Positions 25,932 to 38,200 of a stretch of 64,000 bases of DNA are shown piece after piece. Every line of letters starts with the position of its first letter. Position 1 is the first letter of the stretch. The notes under the pieces are model-generated. The model was not told the origin of the DNA. It made no database searches and saw only the letters and a program-made list of their open reading frames with translations. The translations under genes were made by a program, and so were the position numbers. The DNA comes from Eopsaltria australis (taxonomy: Eukaryota; Chordata; Aves; Passeriformes; Petroicidae). The stretch lies in assembly GCA_034509425.1 (NCBI GenBank), contig JAVTVJ010000048.1:62001-126000 (forward strand), written 5' to 3'.

Positions 25932-26165
25932 AGGTGGAAGGCATCCCTGGAGGTAATCAGGTCCAACCCCACCCTGCTCATGCAGAGTCACATAGATTCA
26001 GTTGCCCAGGAACACATCCAGACAAATTTTTAATATCTCTAAGTATGGAGACCAAAGACTCCTCGGGCAACTTGTCAGTGCTTGGTCGCCCTTAGAGTTA
26101 AAACTTGTTTCCTGATGGTCAGACAGAACCTCCACAGTTTAGTTTGTACCTGTCACTTCTTGTTG
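25932..26165 (-). mobile_element. CR1 retrotransposon, 3' UTR fragment (reverse)
   Basis: Antisense blocks in CR1 order: 'atccctggaggtaatcagg', 'tccaaccccaccctgctcatg', 'gttgcccaggaacacatcc', 'gcaacttgtcagtgcttgg', 'gatggtcagacagaacctcc' and 'tttgtacctgtcacttcttg'. The octamer tail itself is not recognisable. The copy is diverged and 5'-truncated at about 26165. It belongs to the same 3' UTR type as the copies at 4.7-5.35 and 6.4-6.7 kb. Confidence 0.8.
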
Positions 26166-27218
26166 CAGATACAAACTCTCAAGCAAGGTGAAGTCCAGAA
26201 CAAAATGAGATATATATGTATATATATAATGTCTAAAAATTACTATTTCCAAAAGTCTAACTATACAGGAAATATAGCGTACTATTAGCAGAAATATTTT
26301 CAGGAAAAGGAAAATTAGATTTAATATTGTATTAATAAGAGAGTGAAAAGTAAAACTAGACAAGGCTGTTAGTGCACTAGTAGAACTATTCCCATGCAGT
26401 ATTTCCTACTGAATACAAATGTCATGAACCCAAGTCTTGTTTAAATCAATTAGATGATGATAAAGACTTATAGAAATATGATTTTAAAGTAATATTTAAT
26501 TTACTGAACAAAAATAAAAAGAACAAGCCAGAGATTTTAAATCCTTACCCAAAGTGGACAGTATCAGTTTGAAATCTGCAACACAATTTATCACACATGC
26601 CAGAAATGCAGACCAAATGAAGCACAAAAAACACACACAGAAGAAAGAACATTGTACCTTAGAGAATAGGCCTCAGAGACAGAAAATTGTTCCTCTTGGC
26701 TGGGAAAAAAGCAATTGATAAAGCCTAGACAAGAATTTTCACTTCCTTAAACTAGCCTTTCTATAAAATAGTAAGATTTTTGGGTAATCTGTCCTGTCAA
26801 ATCCATCTTCACCAGATATGGCATAACCATCAAGATAACATTTGACCATAGAATATAATTTCCTGCACATTAATTGTAAGAGTTGTGTTTTAAACACAAT
26901 ATAGATAGCGACAGAACACCAATCTCCTAAACCAGTGTGCGGATAAAAAGCATCAAAGGGAAGGGCAGATTTGAAAAGGAACAGAGCATAACTCTGATGC
27001 ATATTTAAGATTACAGCACAATGAAAGAGCTCTGATAAAAATGAGTTGCCACCTTCTGAATATGTGTTTGCTGTAAATTAAACAATACTATCCTTTAAGG
27101 AATGATGGAGAGAGATGTAGAGCCCTGCTTCACTGATTAGGGTATGTGGAAATTACCACAAACTCCTGAAATTAGATAAATGTTTGCAATGGAAAGCCAC
27201 AGATCCATATAGGTCATT
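26166..27218. other. Non-coding DNA, no gene seen
   Basis: AT-rich with a short TATATG stretch near 26210-26230. The 87-codon minus-strand frame at 26739-27002 has no recognisable feature. Confidence 0.5.
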
Positions 27219-27655
27219 AGAATCATAGAATGGTTTGGGTTGGAAGAGATTTTTTAAATGTCCAATCCCCCTGCCATGAACACAGACATCTTTCACAAGA
27301 CAAAGTTCCTCAAAGCTATGTCCATCTTGACCTTGAACACTTCCACGAATGTGGCATCTACAAATTCTCTGGGCAACTTGTTCCAGTGACTCACCACACT
27401 TATTAAAGCAAATATGTTCCTATATCCAATATAAATCTACCCTCTTTAAGTTTAAAACCATTACCTCTTGCCCTATCGCTACAGACCATGGAAAAATTCT
27501 CCCTCTTTCCTTTAAGTTCAGTTTGTTTATTAAAAGACTGCTATAAGATCTACTGCCCATAATCACCTCCCTGTTTTTCATATGTTTCAACATGTCTTTC
27601 AGAGGATCTGTTCCATGATCTTACCATGCAGAGAGGTAAGGCTGACTTGGACTTT
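27219..27655 (-). mobile_element. CR1 retrotransposon with a large internal deletion (reverse)
   Basis: The plus strand opens 'agaatcatagaatggtttgg', the reverse of a CR1 tail. It continues with 'gccatgaacacagacatc', 'ctctgggcaacttgttcc', 'cctctttaagtttaaaacc' and 'cctcttgccctatcgctac', the terminal 3' UTR. From about 27595 it changes to 'agaggatctgttccatgatc', 'agaggtaaggctgacttgg', which in CR1 belongs to the reverse-transcriptase palm region. The same block lies about 1.2 kb from the 3' end in the copy at 56.7-58.2 kb but only about 0.38 kb here. So roughly 0.8 kb of the middle is missing. This is a direct comparison inside the window. Confidence 0.85.
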
Positions 27656-29689
27656 CAAATATTATGCCATTTATAGAAGATCACTTTGTTCTCACACATG
27701 ATGTAAATAATTGAAAAAGACCATACAAGCTACTTACATTGAAAAAAACAAAACCGGAAACCTCTGTAAAATGTGGAGGGATTCCACTGACAGATTTATG
27801 CTTCATCTGCTTCTTTGTAATATTAATTTGTAATTTGTAGTTTTACCTGGATGCCACACTCTGTGACAGCATAGTCATTCTCTATTTGTAGAAGACTAAA
27901 GTCTTGTACTATCTAGGTGCAGAAAAATTCAACAAAAAGTTGCTACAGTGAATTATAATTGTGGAATGGAGGATCTTTTTTGGTAGCTTCAGAAGTGCTC
28001 TAAAAGTTTATTTATTCCATTTGATTGGGAGTCTTGAGGGATGGCTTCAGTTTTGTGCTTCAGTTTTGGGCTGAACTTTAAAATGTTTCAGATTGTTCAG
28101 TGCAACATTCAAAAATAGCTTTGATGCAGTTTTGGATCAGAAACTTTGATGCTTGATTGTCAGCAGAAGATTTTTTCAAAGTTAAGTCATTATCATAAAA
28201 CTTCACTAGAAAACATTTAACAAAAAAGACTTAAAACTTATATATATATATATATATATAAACTTTACTATATTTTACTATATGTGTATGCACACATTCT
28301 AGTGAATGAATTGTGTGTCTTGATACCAAGAAACTATATATAATAAATAAATATTGATATGAATAGGAACATGCACACACACACATGTATATGCATGTGT
28401 GGATCAGAATATGGGTCTATATGGAAAATCTTTCACACAGTGACTGCTATGTAATATGAAGATATTCATCAATGTACAAAATAGATCTGAAAATTATCCA
28501 TACAATAGAAGTCTTTGGTCTCAACCTTACTTTCCATTGAGAGAAAATAGTAATTCAGCATTCATTGGGCATAGTAGAGGTTTTTAAGTAACATAATATT
28601 AGCAAGACTAACTCTACTCATCATTTTGTTTTAATATTTTTTGATGATTTTATTTATGAAAATGTAATTTCAAATAATGCAGTGTCTCTGTCATTGAGAT
28701 TATTCTGAAATTCTCTTCAATATAGTGATGCTTGAATGACAGGACCGAGTAGCATTCCTGCCAAAATACATAGCCAATTTGGAGAATATACAAAGAGTTG
28801 AAAATTGTAGTCATACTCTAAAGTATAAATGAAGAAACTGAGGATGGATTTCCTGAATGAACTGTTGCAGTTAATGGCTAGCGTTGTACCTAAGTAACTT
28901 TCATTTTGTAGCCAACATAGTCTCAGCAGTCCTAGGCCCAACAAATTCAATTATGGCTTATTGAGCTCCGTAAAGTTTATACCTGGACATTTTTAAAGTG
29001 GATCTGGGAGGGGCATGTGAAAGTACACATGCAGCAGATGGTTTGGGGCAGAGTCCATTAAAATGTATACATGCTTCAGGCACCTCTAATTACTGTAACA
29101 TCATTGAGCATAAAATAAAGTATTGCAAAGGGAAATGATTGCTGGCAAAAAACCAAGGCATTAACTCTTATTTAATTATGGTCAAGGTCTTATAAAAAAA
29201 GTTACTTTGATTAAAGGAATGACAGAAAAAGAGGCAATGACGAAATCATATTTTGGAATTAGTATGGTATTTAGGCTGCAATTATCAGGGATATCAAAGG
29301 CATTTTCTGGTCTATATACTATATACTAAAAGCACAAATAAACATTTGGTACAGATAGTGACTGCATTCGATAAAAGTTATCGAATCCCAACCATTGCAA
29401 TTATTAAAAAAGAAACTAAAACAACCAAAAATTAATGCAAAATGTTGTTATTTGAAGACTCACTGATGTTTGTAAATGCACACTTCCAACACCTTGTACC
29501 AGCAGGTACAATGCCACCTGCAGCCATCATATGCCTGTTTTTACCAAGTGCTTCTAAAAAACTTAATCCATAAATCCAATTTGATTAGTGAAATAGTATC
29601 TGTTCATTTTTAAATATGTCTGTTTTCTGAGAGTAGTAAAATAATCATGTCATTCTACTTTGTGCGGGAGGATTGTTGAACTGTTCTTT
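27656..29689. other. Non-coding DNA with TA and CA simple repeats
   Basis: AT-rich. It contains (TA)n at 28239-28261 (separate entry) and a short (CA)n at about 28374-28385. The segment at about 28960-29190 has the look of a conserved non-coding element. Open frames are short. Confidence 0.5.
28239..28261. repeat. (TA)n microsatellite
   Basis: An uninterrupted TA run of about 11 units. A second, poorer AT-rich alternating tract follows at 28263-28290. Confidence 0.9.
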
Positions 29690-30230
29690 ATGGTCAGCTA
29701 ACATTTTCCAGCGTCTTTGTCATTCATTGTTCACAAATTAGTCTGTAAGCTCTTCACCACCTGTAAGATGAATCTTCATTACACTGCTTTCAGGTGTCTC
29801 AGGATCATCTTAAGGTAAACCTGCTCCTGAGAGTGTCCTTGAAAGGTTTTAGCTTTAATCCTGTATCTTCATAAATGTTATGTCTGTTGTCCACGAAGCG
29901 ACTAAGTCTGTACCAACATCAGTAGTCTCACTCACCTGTAAGTATTGGAAACTCTCACAGCCGATGATTTTGTGAAAGGTTGATCATGTCTCTCTTTCCG
30001 TTCACAAAGAGTGTCTCCATAATAAATGTGTGCTCCCTATGATCTCTCCCAGATCTTGGTTGTTCCAGCTAATGACAACGTCTTTGGTCACTTGGCAGAC
30101 ACCTATCTATTCACAATGCTTACCAACACTTAGTCGTATTTCATTACGTTTCCTCATCACAAGCTGCAAAGTCAGTTTTAAAACAAGAACAGATACTGCA
30201 ATGCATCTGTAACCGTGTCCCATTGATAAG
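29690..30230 (-). other. Unclassified block, possible decayed coding or repeat sequence
   Basis: This block has more balanced base composition and more CpG (for example 'ccacgaagcgac', 'cacagccgatgat') than its surroundings. On the minus strand several frames give protein-like runs interrupted by stops and frame changes: VTKDVVISWNNQDLGEIIG (about 30102-30046), DTLCERKERHDQPFTKSS (about 30016-29963) and DDPETPESSVMKIHLTGG (about 29808-29755). A good donor-like site CAG/GTGAGTGAG occurs on the minus strand at about 29936-29944. I do not recognise the family. It could be an old retrocopy, an unfamiliar transposon or chance. Confidence 0.2.
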
Positions 30231-32317
30231 CGCAAAAGTTTTTGCTAAAGCCTGAGTTTTCAAAGTATTCCTTAACATAAGCCTTCTAACATGAGAGACT
30301 TTTTCTGCTAATTACTGGTTAATATTTTTTTGCTCATCTGAGATAAGATGGAAGAATTTCTAATCCAACAAACTAAGGTGAAACTTCTGAGTATGACATT
30401 AATCATTTGCTGTTACTGAAACATACACCGGTTTTATGCTGTGCCACAATATCAGTATAAATTATTTTTCTGATAATTTCTAAGGAAAACCTGTCTGATG
30501 ATGCTTTGCTTGAGCCAGAAAACAAAAGCACATTAAAAAATCCTCAATATATCTTTTACTTTTAGGTAGTTATAGAGCTGGATTTGATTTTTACCTTCCA
30601 ATGAGTATTTTAGCAAAAGAACAAATTATAATTTGGTTTGAAAAAAAAATATGGTTGGGAAACACGCTGTTACAACTTATCCTTGGGGGATATCACCTTA
30701 TATCTTCAAATACTTCAAACACTCTTGTGTATGTGATGCTTGCACATAATTTCAGATATTGATTCTGTGTTATTATCTGACCTAGTAGATGAATCCTAGT
30801 GTATCCTGGATTAAAGACTAGAGCTTTTCAGGGACCAAGTCTTTTACGTTGGTCTAGGACACTCATAGTAAAGCCTACTATTATTTTGATAAGTCTTCAG
30901 AGATTAGAGTGTTCAAGTTATTTAGTAGTACTGTCTAAGGCAAAACCTTTAATATTTGGCCCTTTCATAATGTATATATTGATATTTATAGATTCTTTTA
31001 GGCAACATGAACATGTTTATAAAATTCTTAAAGGCAGATCTAGCAATGTTACTGTGGGTACTATCAAGTATTAATTTAAAAAATTTTTCTGGAAAATTGG
31101 TATACCCTTTTTGCCCGAACCTCATTTCCTTAAAATAATATAATAATTTATAAATGAGCAATAATTAGTAGTTTAATCTTCACATACTGTACTAAAATTG
31201 AATTATCCATAGGGGAGATTTTTTTAATACTTTGCTGAACTGGAATATAATGAGATTTATTCAAAGCATATAAGAGTTTCAGTAAATGACAACCAATACT
31301 ACCTTATAAAAAATTTATATGCACTAAAATGCAGTAGTTTTTCCTGCTGCCTGTAGAGAAAATTTTCCTGCCAAAATTTAAGTTTTTATGAATGGCAGGT
31401 GTGGGAGTCTGCCAAATATGAATCAACTTTCGTTCCCCAGCTTTTAATAGAAGAAATAAACTGACCTTTCCAACTCAAAGAAATTGGAAGCTATCAGAAT
31501 TGGGATCATAAAAATGGAAGAATTTGACATAACTCTTGTTCTTATCATGGTCTTTCCCTTGATAATGACAAAGAAGCATAATTACAGGACAATTCCCAGC
31601 AACTTTTAACAAGTTTGAGGCACAGTATTTAATAATGTCTCTGAAGGAGCTTGCGTAAGATCACGGATATCTGTTCTTTTCAAATCCTTGAAACACATAC
31701 TGCCAAGACTGTAATTTCTGGAACATTCAGAGGACAGTCCAAATGCAGTCTTTCAGGGCAAAGCAAACAAAAATTCTAGAAGTAAAATATATTTGTCACC
31801 CACAAGCAATATCAGAATGCCTATTGCATAATTGCACAATGTTTATTTTTAGTTCATGTTATTAATTTAATTTAGCATTATAAAGAAATAAGAACTCCAG
31901 AAGATTCAAGAACAGAAAAACCAGAGAAAAGCAGTATTTGCATAAAAGAAAGAATGACAGAGTTTTGTAATGAATCTAGAACCAATATTATTTCATAGGA
32001 AAACAGAAATGAGATTTTTTCAAGAAAATTAAAGTGTTGATCTAGTCAAACACAACTTATGTCTCCAGAATGATCAGTTTCTAACTGGATTAGGTGGAAA
32101 TATAGAAGTTTCATGTTGTTCCTGAAAATGTTGTTCCTGAGTCTGCTTTGGCCAGATATATTTTTCTTGTTCAAAATTAAAAGTGCTTATAATGCATATG
32201 TGAAATGTGGGTTTCTTAGAGAAACAAATTAGAATACAGAAAAATTGATGCTGCCCTCTGCAGACACACAGGTTAGAAGATTCACAGAAAATTCAAATTC
32301 CTGAGAAAATTGTTGGT
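30231..32317. other. Non-coding DNA, no gene seen
   Basis: AT-rich. A 91-codon plus-strand frame (30799-31074) and an overlapping minus frame (30949-31161) have no domain and fit chance. Confidence 0.5.
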
Positions 32318-32363
32318 CTTTTTTTTTTTTCTTTCTTTCTTTTTTTCTTTTTTTTTTCTTTTG
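32318..32363. repeat. T-rich / (CTTT)n low-complexity tract
   Basis: T12 followed by CTTTCTTTCT units and further T-runs, ending TTTTGTGG. It borders the GC-richer block to the right. Confidence 0.85.
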
Positions 32364-32509
32364 TGGATGGCCCGGGCTGGTTTGGAGGACTGTTAACAAG
32401 TCTGAAAAATCAAAGCATGCAAACAGGTGGCAGGATTAAAATGGAGCTGGTAGCATGAAAAGAAACAGAAATAAATTGCCTTGAATGCACTGAACTGAAA
32501 AGAACTGTT

Positions 32510-32960
32510 GAGACCCAGTGTCATGGGAGTATACAAAAACAAACGCATATTCAGATAACAAATACAAACAAAATGCATTTTGGTATGAAGACCAGTGGCT
32601 AAAAATAACAACGAGTGGGGGTAAATACAGTGAGGCTCCAATGACATTTAACCCCTATCAGGTATTTTGTCACTACATAGACAAGGATGGTGACCCAAAG
32701 CATGCACACACTGCCACACACTCAGGAGGCCTCTCGTTCAAGGGTACAAAGGGCCAATAGATCAGTAACAGATATCCAGTAGAAAACAGTTGCTCAACCA
32801 ACTCCAGGGAGGGAGAGGGCACTTAGTCTTGAGAAGTGTCTGTGGATGCCACCCCAGACCCAAGCAGAGGCTTCCTGTCACAGACCCCCTTCTCTGAAGA
32901 AGACCACACAAATCGGAGATGGGGCAGGGTGGTGTGCCCCTGTCACCCAGTGCAATCTAT
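32510..32960. other. Unclassified GC-richer block, probable dispersed repeat
   Basis: The DNA here shifts to a GC-richer texture, with runs such as 'ccaactccagggagggag', 'tggatgccaccccagacc' and 'gggtggtgtgcccctgtc'. The flanks return abruptly to AT-rich sequence. One plus-strand frame (32518-32760, 80 codons) is open and reads plausibly as protein around NPYQVFCHYIDKDGDPKHAH, but it has no known domain. The overall texture resembles an LTR or other avian dispersed repeat, though I cannot name a family or find clear termini. Strand is undetermined. Confidence 0.3.
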
Positions 32961-33917
32961 TCTGAAACACTTAAATTATCCTCAGTTTATGACTTATATC
33001 CCTAAACATGTCTAAGTCCCACTGCGTACAACTGGAATTCCTTTGGAGTTAAAGATATGTTCAAGTATTTTGCTGAATTGAGACCCAAAGAAGCAGAGAA
33101 CTTTATTTTCCATGTAAATCCATATAACTAAAGGGAGACAACACCTGTTGAGTGGAATAAATAACAATAAATCCAACCCCATTTTTCCTATCATGTTCTT
33201 GTGTCCACAGTTTATTGTTCTGGGCACAAGCAAGAAGTCCTTTCAGGAAGACCGTTACATGTTTTAACAAACTCCTCTTGCAGTATTACATTCTCATCAG
33301 TTCCACATTCTGTCCCCAATCACTCCTTCCAGACGCTCATTCTTTCATGCTGCCAATAGTTCTGATTTGCTCAAGTCTACCACTGTCCCAGCAAATCAAT
33401 ACCTTAGCCAATTTTTCAGGACTATATGGCAATGAGAAGTAGCTTTTAGTTTTCATTTAATAACTGTTCTTCCTTGAGTCATCCTTCGAAACTTCCACTA
33501 GTGGAGAGACTCTGGAGCCAGTTTGTGTCAAGATTTAGCAAGGCTGTGCAAAAAAGCATAGACAGGAATCACAGGACAGCTCTTAAATCAAGTCATGTAA
33601 GAAAGAGTATAATGAAAGCAACATCCTGGAATCGATAAAGAAGAACTGTAGTAACACATGTATGATGAGAAGAGTTGTTGGGTGAGTCAAGAAGCAGCCT
33701 GGGATTAGTAGAAAAAAGAAATAATCAAGGAGAACATTAAAAGGACTTTTTCAGCCACCTGAGGTTGAAGGACAGAGCAAAAGGAAAAAGCAGTCATGGT
33801 TAAAAGAGAGACTTGGGAGGAAAAGCAAGTGAACACAGAAAGGAAAATGCCTTTCCAAAAGGTGTTAGGTTTGGGTTTGTGGATTTAGCTTTTTTGTTGT
33901 GTTTTGTTTGTTGCTTA

Positions 33918-33947
33918 GATCAATAAAATTTGGATCAATAAAATTTG
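33918..33947. repeat. 15-bp perfect tandem duplication
   Basis: GATCAATAAAATTTG occurs twice head to tail (33918-33932 and 33933-33947). Each copy holds an AATAAA hexamer. It is probably a replication-slippage event. Confidence 0.9.
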
Positions 33948-34816
33948 CATGCCTAGAGGTGAATTAGATCTTTGCTTTGATACTTCTCTGAATCACAAAA
34001 AAATATTTAACTTAAAATCCTTTGTAACAAGGAGTGGAAAAGGTGACCTCCTTTGAATAGATAGTGACATAAAAGCTTTGTTAAAACATTTGAACTCCTA
34101 CCTCAACCAGAACCTCAGGGAGCCTCTTCTTATGGATGAGAAGGTTCCCTATTCTTTAGAGAAATGTAAATGCTCTCCTAGAAAAGATTAACATTTCCCA
34201 GGTCCAGTCAGTTGCTAGCATGCAGAATGTTTTAACTTCCGTGGTATGTGCAGCTGCTGATCTGAAATATCTTTTCAAAGTAAGGAAGGCAGCATGTTGG
34301 CATTGAGGTTGTTCTCTTGTAGAAGACAGATGGAAAGAGACAGTGAAAGATTCTTAATATGAACCTATAAAGCCTAATTCCTTCCCTTTGCCACTTGTAC
34401 AAGTAAACAATTTAGAAATAAATTTTGATATAAATTCAAGGTAATTGTGAGACTATACTGTCAGTATGTATCATTACTATTTGTTGCTCATTGTGCAACT
34501 AAAATCTAGCAGACTACATATTTCTGCAGTTTCTGCAAATCATGATCATATGTTGGCTTACTTTTTTAAATTAAAAAATCATGTGGTTTGAAGAGTTTCA
34601 AAGATAGCTCAGCCGTGAAAGTTACATACTTCACTTTAAACCTAATATTTTAAACTTTTAAAAGCCAAGCTCTTTAGCAGAACTTGAGTCAAATAATAAA
34701 TGGCTTTAGTCAGATTTAGTGTGGATTGTAATTCAGTGGCTATGCAGCAGATTATACAGTAAATAAATTCTATGCCCTATACACCACTTAGAGACTTAAT
34801 TTATCACGTTACAAAG

Positions 34817-34909
34817 TAAAAACAAACAAAAAAAAAAACCAAACAAAAAAGAAAACAACAACAAAACTCCCCAAAAATACAAACAAACAACAACAACAAT
34901 AAAAAACAG
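34817..34909. repeat. A-rich low-complexity tract (AAAC / AAC units)
   Basis: About 90 bases of A with scattered C, including AAACAAAC, an A11 run, AACAACAAC and CAACAACAACAAT. No element is recognised upstream that would make this a retroposon tail. Confidence 0.8.
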
Positions 34910-35038
34910 AGATAAACATATAAACCTAGAATAATTTACACAGCATTTGTCTGAAATATTGTACACATGACTTCTGGTTTTATCCTTTCATCTAAACACA
35001 TTAATTGCATGCAATTTTAATTTTAAATTCCTGTATGA

Positions 35039-35223
35039 ATGTTGCAGAAGAAGCATAAATATTTAACAGAAATCTCAGATTTTTCTGTGGCCCTGTTTGA
35101 AAAACTTACGCATTGAAACAACGCCTACAAGCAGTTCAGGGGTACAATCCGCATTATCCTACCCGTGCTTTTGAGGACTGTCAATTAATAAATGTGGAGG
35201 AGCCCACCTACCAGAAAAGTTAA
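35039..35223 (+). pseudogene. Possible small coding remnant of unknown origin
   Basis: Two overlapping frames read like protein. The first opens at ATG 35039 and runs 25 codons to TGA at 35114-35116 (KYLTEISDFSVALFEKL). The second is open from 35101 to a TAA at 35221-35223 (RLQAVQGYNPHYPTRAFEDC, then INVEEPTY). They overlap by 16 bases and differ by one frame step, so a single frameshift would connect them. The stretch holds CpG and balanced codons unlike its AT-rich flanks. I do not recognise the protein. Possibilities are a decayed exon, a retrocopy fragment or chance in a short interval. Confidence 0.2.
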
Positions 35224-38200
35224 CAACTTTTTAGTTTTGTATGGTGTATGTTGATGCAGATGTGAGCATTAGAAAGGAAAAAATTGCCAAGGGATTGTAA
35301 AGCTTTTTTTTTTAGTACCACAGTTGCTAACTGTGCTGAACTTACTCTGATACACAGAATATTAAAGACCCATAATTGCTAATAATAGTGTCATGCCTTT
35401 CATGAGAGGAAGTGATGGAAGATGCTCAAGATTTTATGGTTCAGTTGTTGTATACTGAAGATAGAATTATATGGGTCTTTAATTACTGGATTCCTGGTTG
35501 AAAGTCTGAATAATGGGATCCAAAATAGTTGAAAAACTTATCCATGTTCTCTTAATATCTGATAAAATTGTAAAGGGTTTTTAGTTTATAAAATGTCTTC
35601 TAGCATTTTTTTTCTGCTACTATAGACACTAACAATCTTCCATTTTCTAGATTAGCTTAATTCATTCAGTTAAAACTCACATTCTTTTAAAAGTTCAGAC
35701 TATATTAACATGGAATAAGGCATTTCAGACTAAATGACAATTTTAATCAATCTTGATGGCAGATTACTCTTGGTAGCTTCCTGCTTGGAGTCTGCTCTAT
35801 TGCCTTTTAATTCACAGGCACCTGTGAAGAAGGCAGCATATTTATATAGTAAATCCATTGCAGTCTTGGACCTGCCAATATTTCGGGTATCAAAGATTAA
35901 TTAAGGTATGGCAGTGATTAGAAGCCTATTTTGGAGATAAACTCACTTTGCTAGAGATACAATTATAAAAGAGGGAGCTCACACTCCCCTACAGATTTCT
36001 AATCTTCTGTTATGAGAGATCCAGATCAACATGTAGAAAAATATAAAGTGGCTTAATACGGGAAACAGCAGCAATGTATAACTTACTGAAAATATCTCCA
36101 AATGGAAAATCTGGTAGGTTTGTTTGTTCATCTCCACTTCCCACCCCCAACTCTCCATCCATTTTATTTTCAAATGGATTTGGCACACTTCTCAGACTAT
36201 TTCTATTACAGACGAAGAGCTAAATGAAATAGTAGTAGTTGTTGTTACATAGAAGAATAAATTACTTTTTAAGCTTAAGCTAATGAAGGATCTTCAAGAC
36301 TCAAAGCAGACATAGAAAAGGGAGATATTTTAGCTTCAGAAAGTAATGCCACATTTTTTAGCCACTTTTAGCCAATACCTTAGTGATCCCAGGATCAGAC
36401 CTGGCCGCTGGTGATTTCTACCAGTGAGGTGTCCTCCCTCTTACTTAACTTTTGTTTATTCTGGAGACTGTTAAAAATACTGCCTTGCAACCAAAAGGAA
36501 CTCTAATCTAACTTCTATTTCCTAAAGCACGTCCAAGAAACAGCTTGATTGTGATAATACACTTCATCATGTTTTTATTATTATGGAGTGTATGTGGCAT
36601 TTAGATCCCCTTTGCTTTAGCAATAGCTTTTGAAGACTATTAATTAGTCAAGCTATATTAATAATCCAAATTCATAATATTTACCATGCACAACCTTATG
36701 CCTATCAGAGTTTTCCAAAACTGCCCAACAATAAAAAAAGAATCTGAAATACTTTCTTAATAGTGTGCAATATCCTTTAACGGAGCCCACAGCTCTAAAT
36801 ACCAAATTCAGAGGACCAACTTCAGCCTTTGGGCAATGTTTACAACAGGCTCAATAGCAACAAGTAAGACTTGACCCTTTGTATTCAATGCCATGGAAGC
36901 CAACGCTTCTCTGTATTCAGCATCTAATTAGTATTAGATAATCAAAGAAAAATAATTTTTAAAAAATTACTTTAATTATGTTTACCTGAGCTAACATTAA
37001 GGTTGTCAAAAGGGACAAATTCCCCAAAAAGGAGATATCCTGAAAGAAATAAAATTGTGCATTTTTCTCTAATAGTCAGAAAAATAATAGCAATTATGGC
37101 CCTGACAAAAGATTTCAGAATCATGACCCATTTCTCATTTACTGACATCTAACTGAGCTGCAGCTTAACAGCATGTGCTGCTCAATCTTTTCCTTGAAGC
37201 TGATCTCATACCTGAAACTGTATCGGTACATATATATGTAGAAACATTTCATTACTGGTGGAACAAAACACTGGCATCTTGAAATTAAACAATCTTGCTG
37301 CTGAATCCTGAGGAAAGTAATCTAGCAAAGGTTGTCAAAGTATGCCTGCCAGTTCCTGATACCTTGAAAAGAAACTCCTACAAAGTGATAGAAACTTTAT
37401 TCTCTCTGAAAGCAGCCTGAGATTATGGTTTATGGGCCTTCTTCCATAGTCCTGTGTTTTGTAGAATCATGCGTGTTGTGGGAGACACAGATCTATCTGC
37501 TTTCAAAAGGAAGATCAAATCCCAAACCCCACTTATATGCCTTAGCAAGAAAGAAATATGCTGCTTCTGGAAAAGAAGGAAAACACAGTTTCAATCTCCT
37601 CTACTACACATAAAAGAATTCTGAATTGACAGAGATGAGATTGCGAAGAAGCATAACTGAATGTCTAAAGCAGTTCATTGGAAGAAAAGTCCACCAAACT
37701 ACAAAGTGCCCAAATGCCCAAACACATGCTAGAAATCCAGTTCTGTTTCTAGCAAAGTTAGCCGAGTATTAACAATAAATTCAAAAGAGTGATTTCCTGA
37801 CTGGGTGTTGGAATTTTGTTTGTTTGCTTGGTGAGGAAAAGCCATGGAGTCAATCGTGACTGTGCAAATTTTCTGAATATTGCAAAGACAGACCCAGCTG
37901 TAACTCAGTATTTTCTATTGGCCATCATCAGACAACCTACTTAACCTTTTTCTTCTACCTTATGAAAACTCTCTGGTTTGATCCCAATCTTAGTTACTTA
38001 CCTCTCTATTCACGCATTCTGTAAGAGACTCAAAGCATTTTATTTTTGAGATTTCATATGAACTAGTATCATTGCAATTTGACCATTTTATGAATACAAA
38101 TATTCTACCAGTTTTGTTTTTGTCTTCCTCTTCTTGTTTTAAACAAATTTCAAAACAATGAGATAAAAGTAATTTGGATACACAATGAGATATCACCAGG

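Larger units (their letters stand above)
32961..35038. other. Non-coding DNA, no gene seen
   Basis: AT-rich. It contains a 15-bp direct duplication (33918-33947) and an A-rich tract (34817-34909), both listed separately. Open frames 33012-33233 and 33215-33442 are short and unremarkable. Confidence 0.5.
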
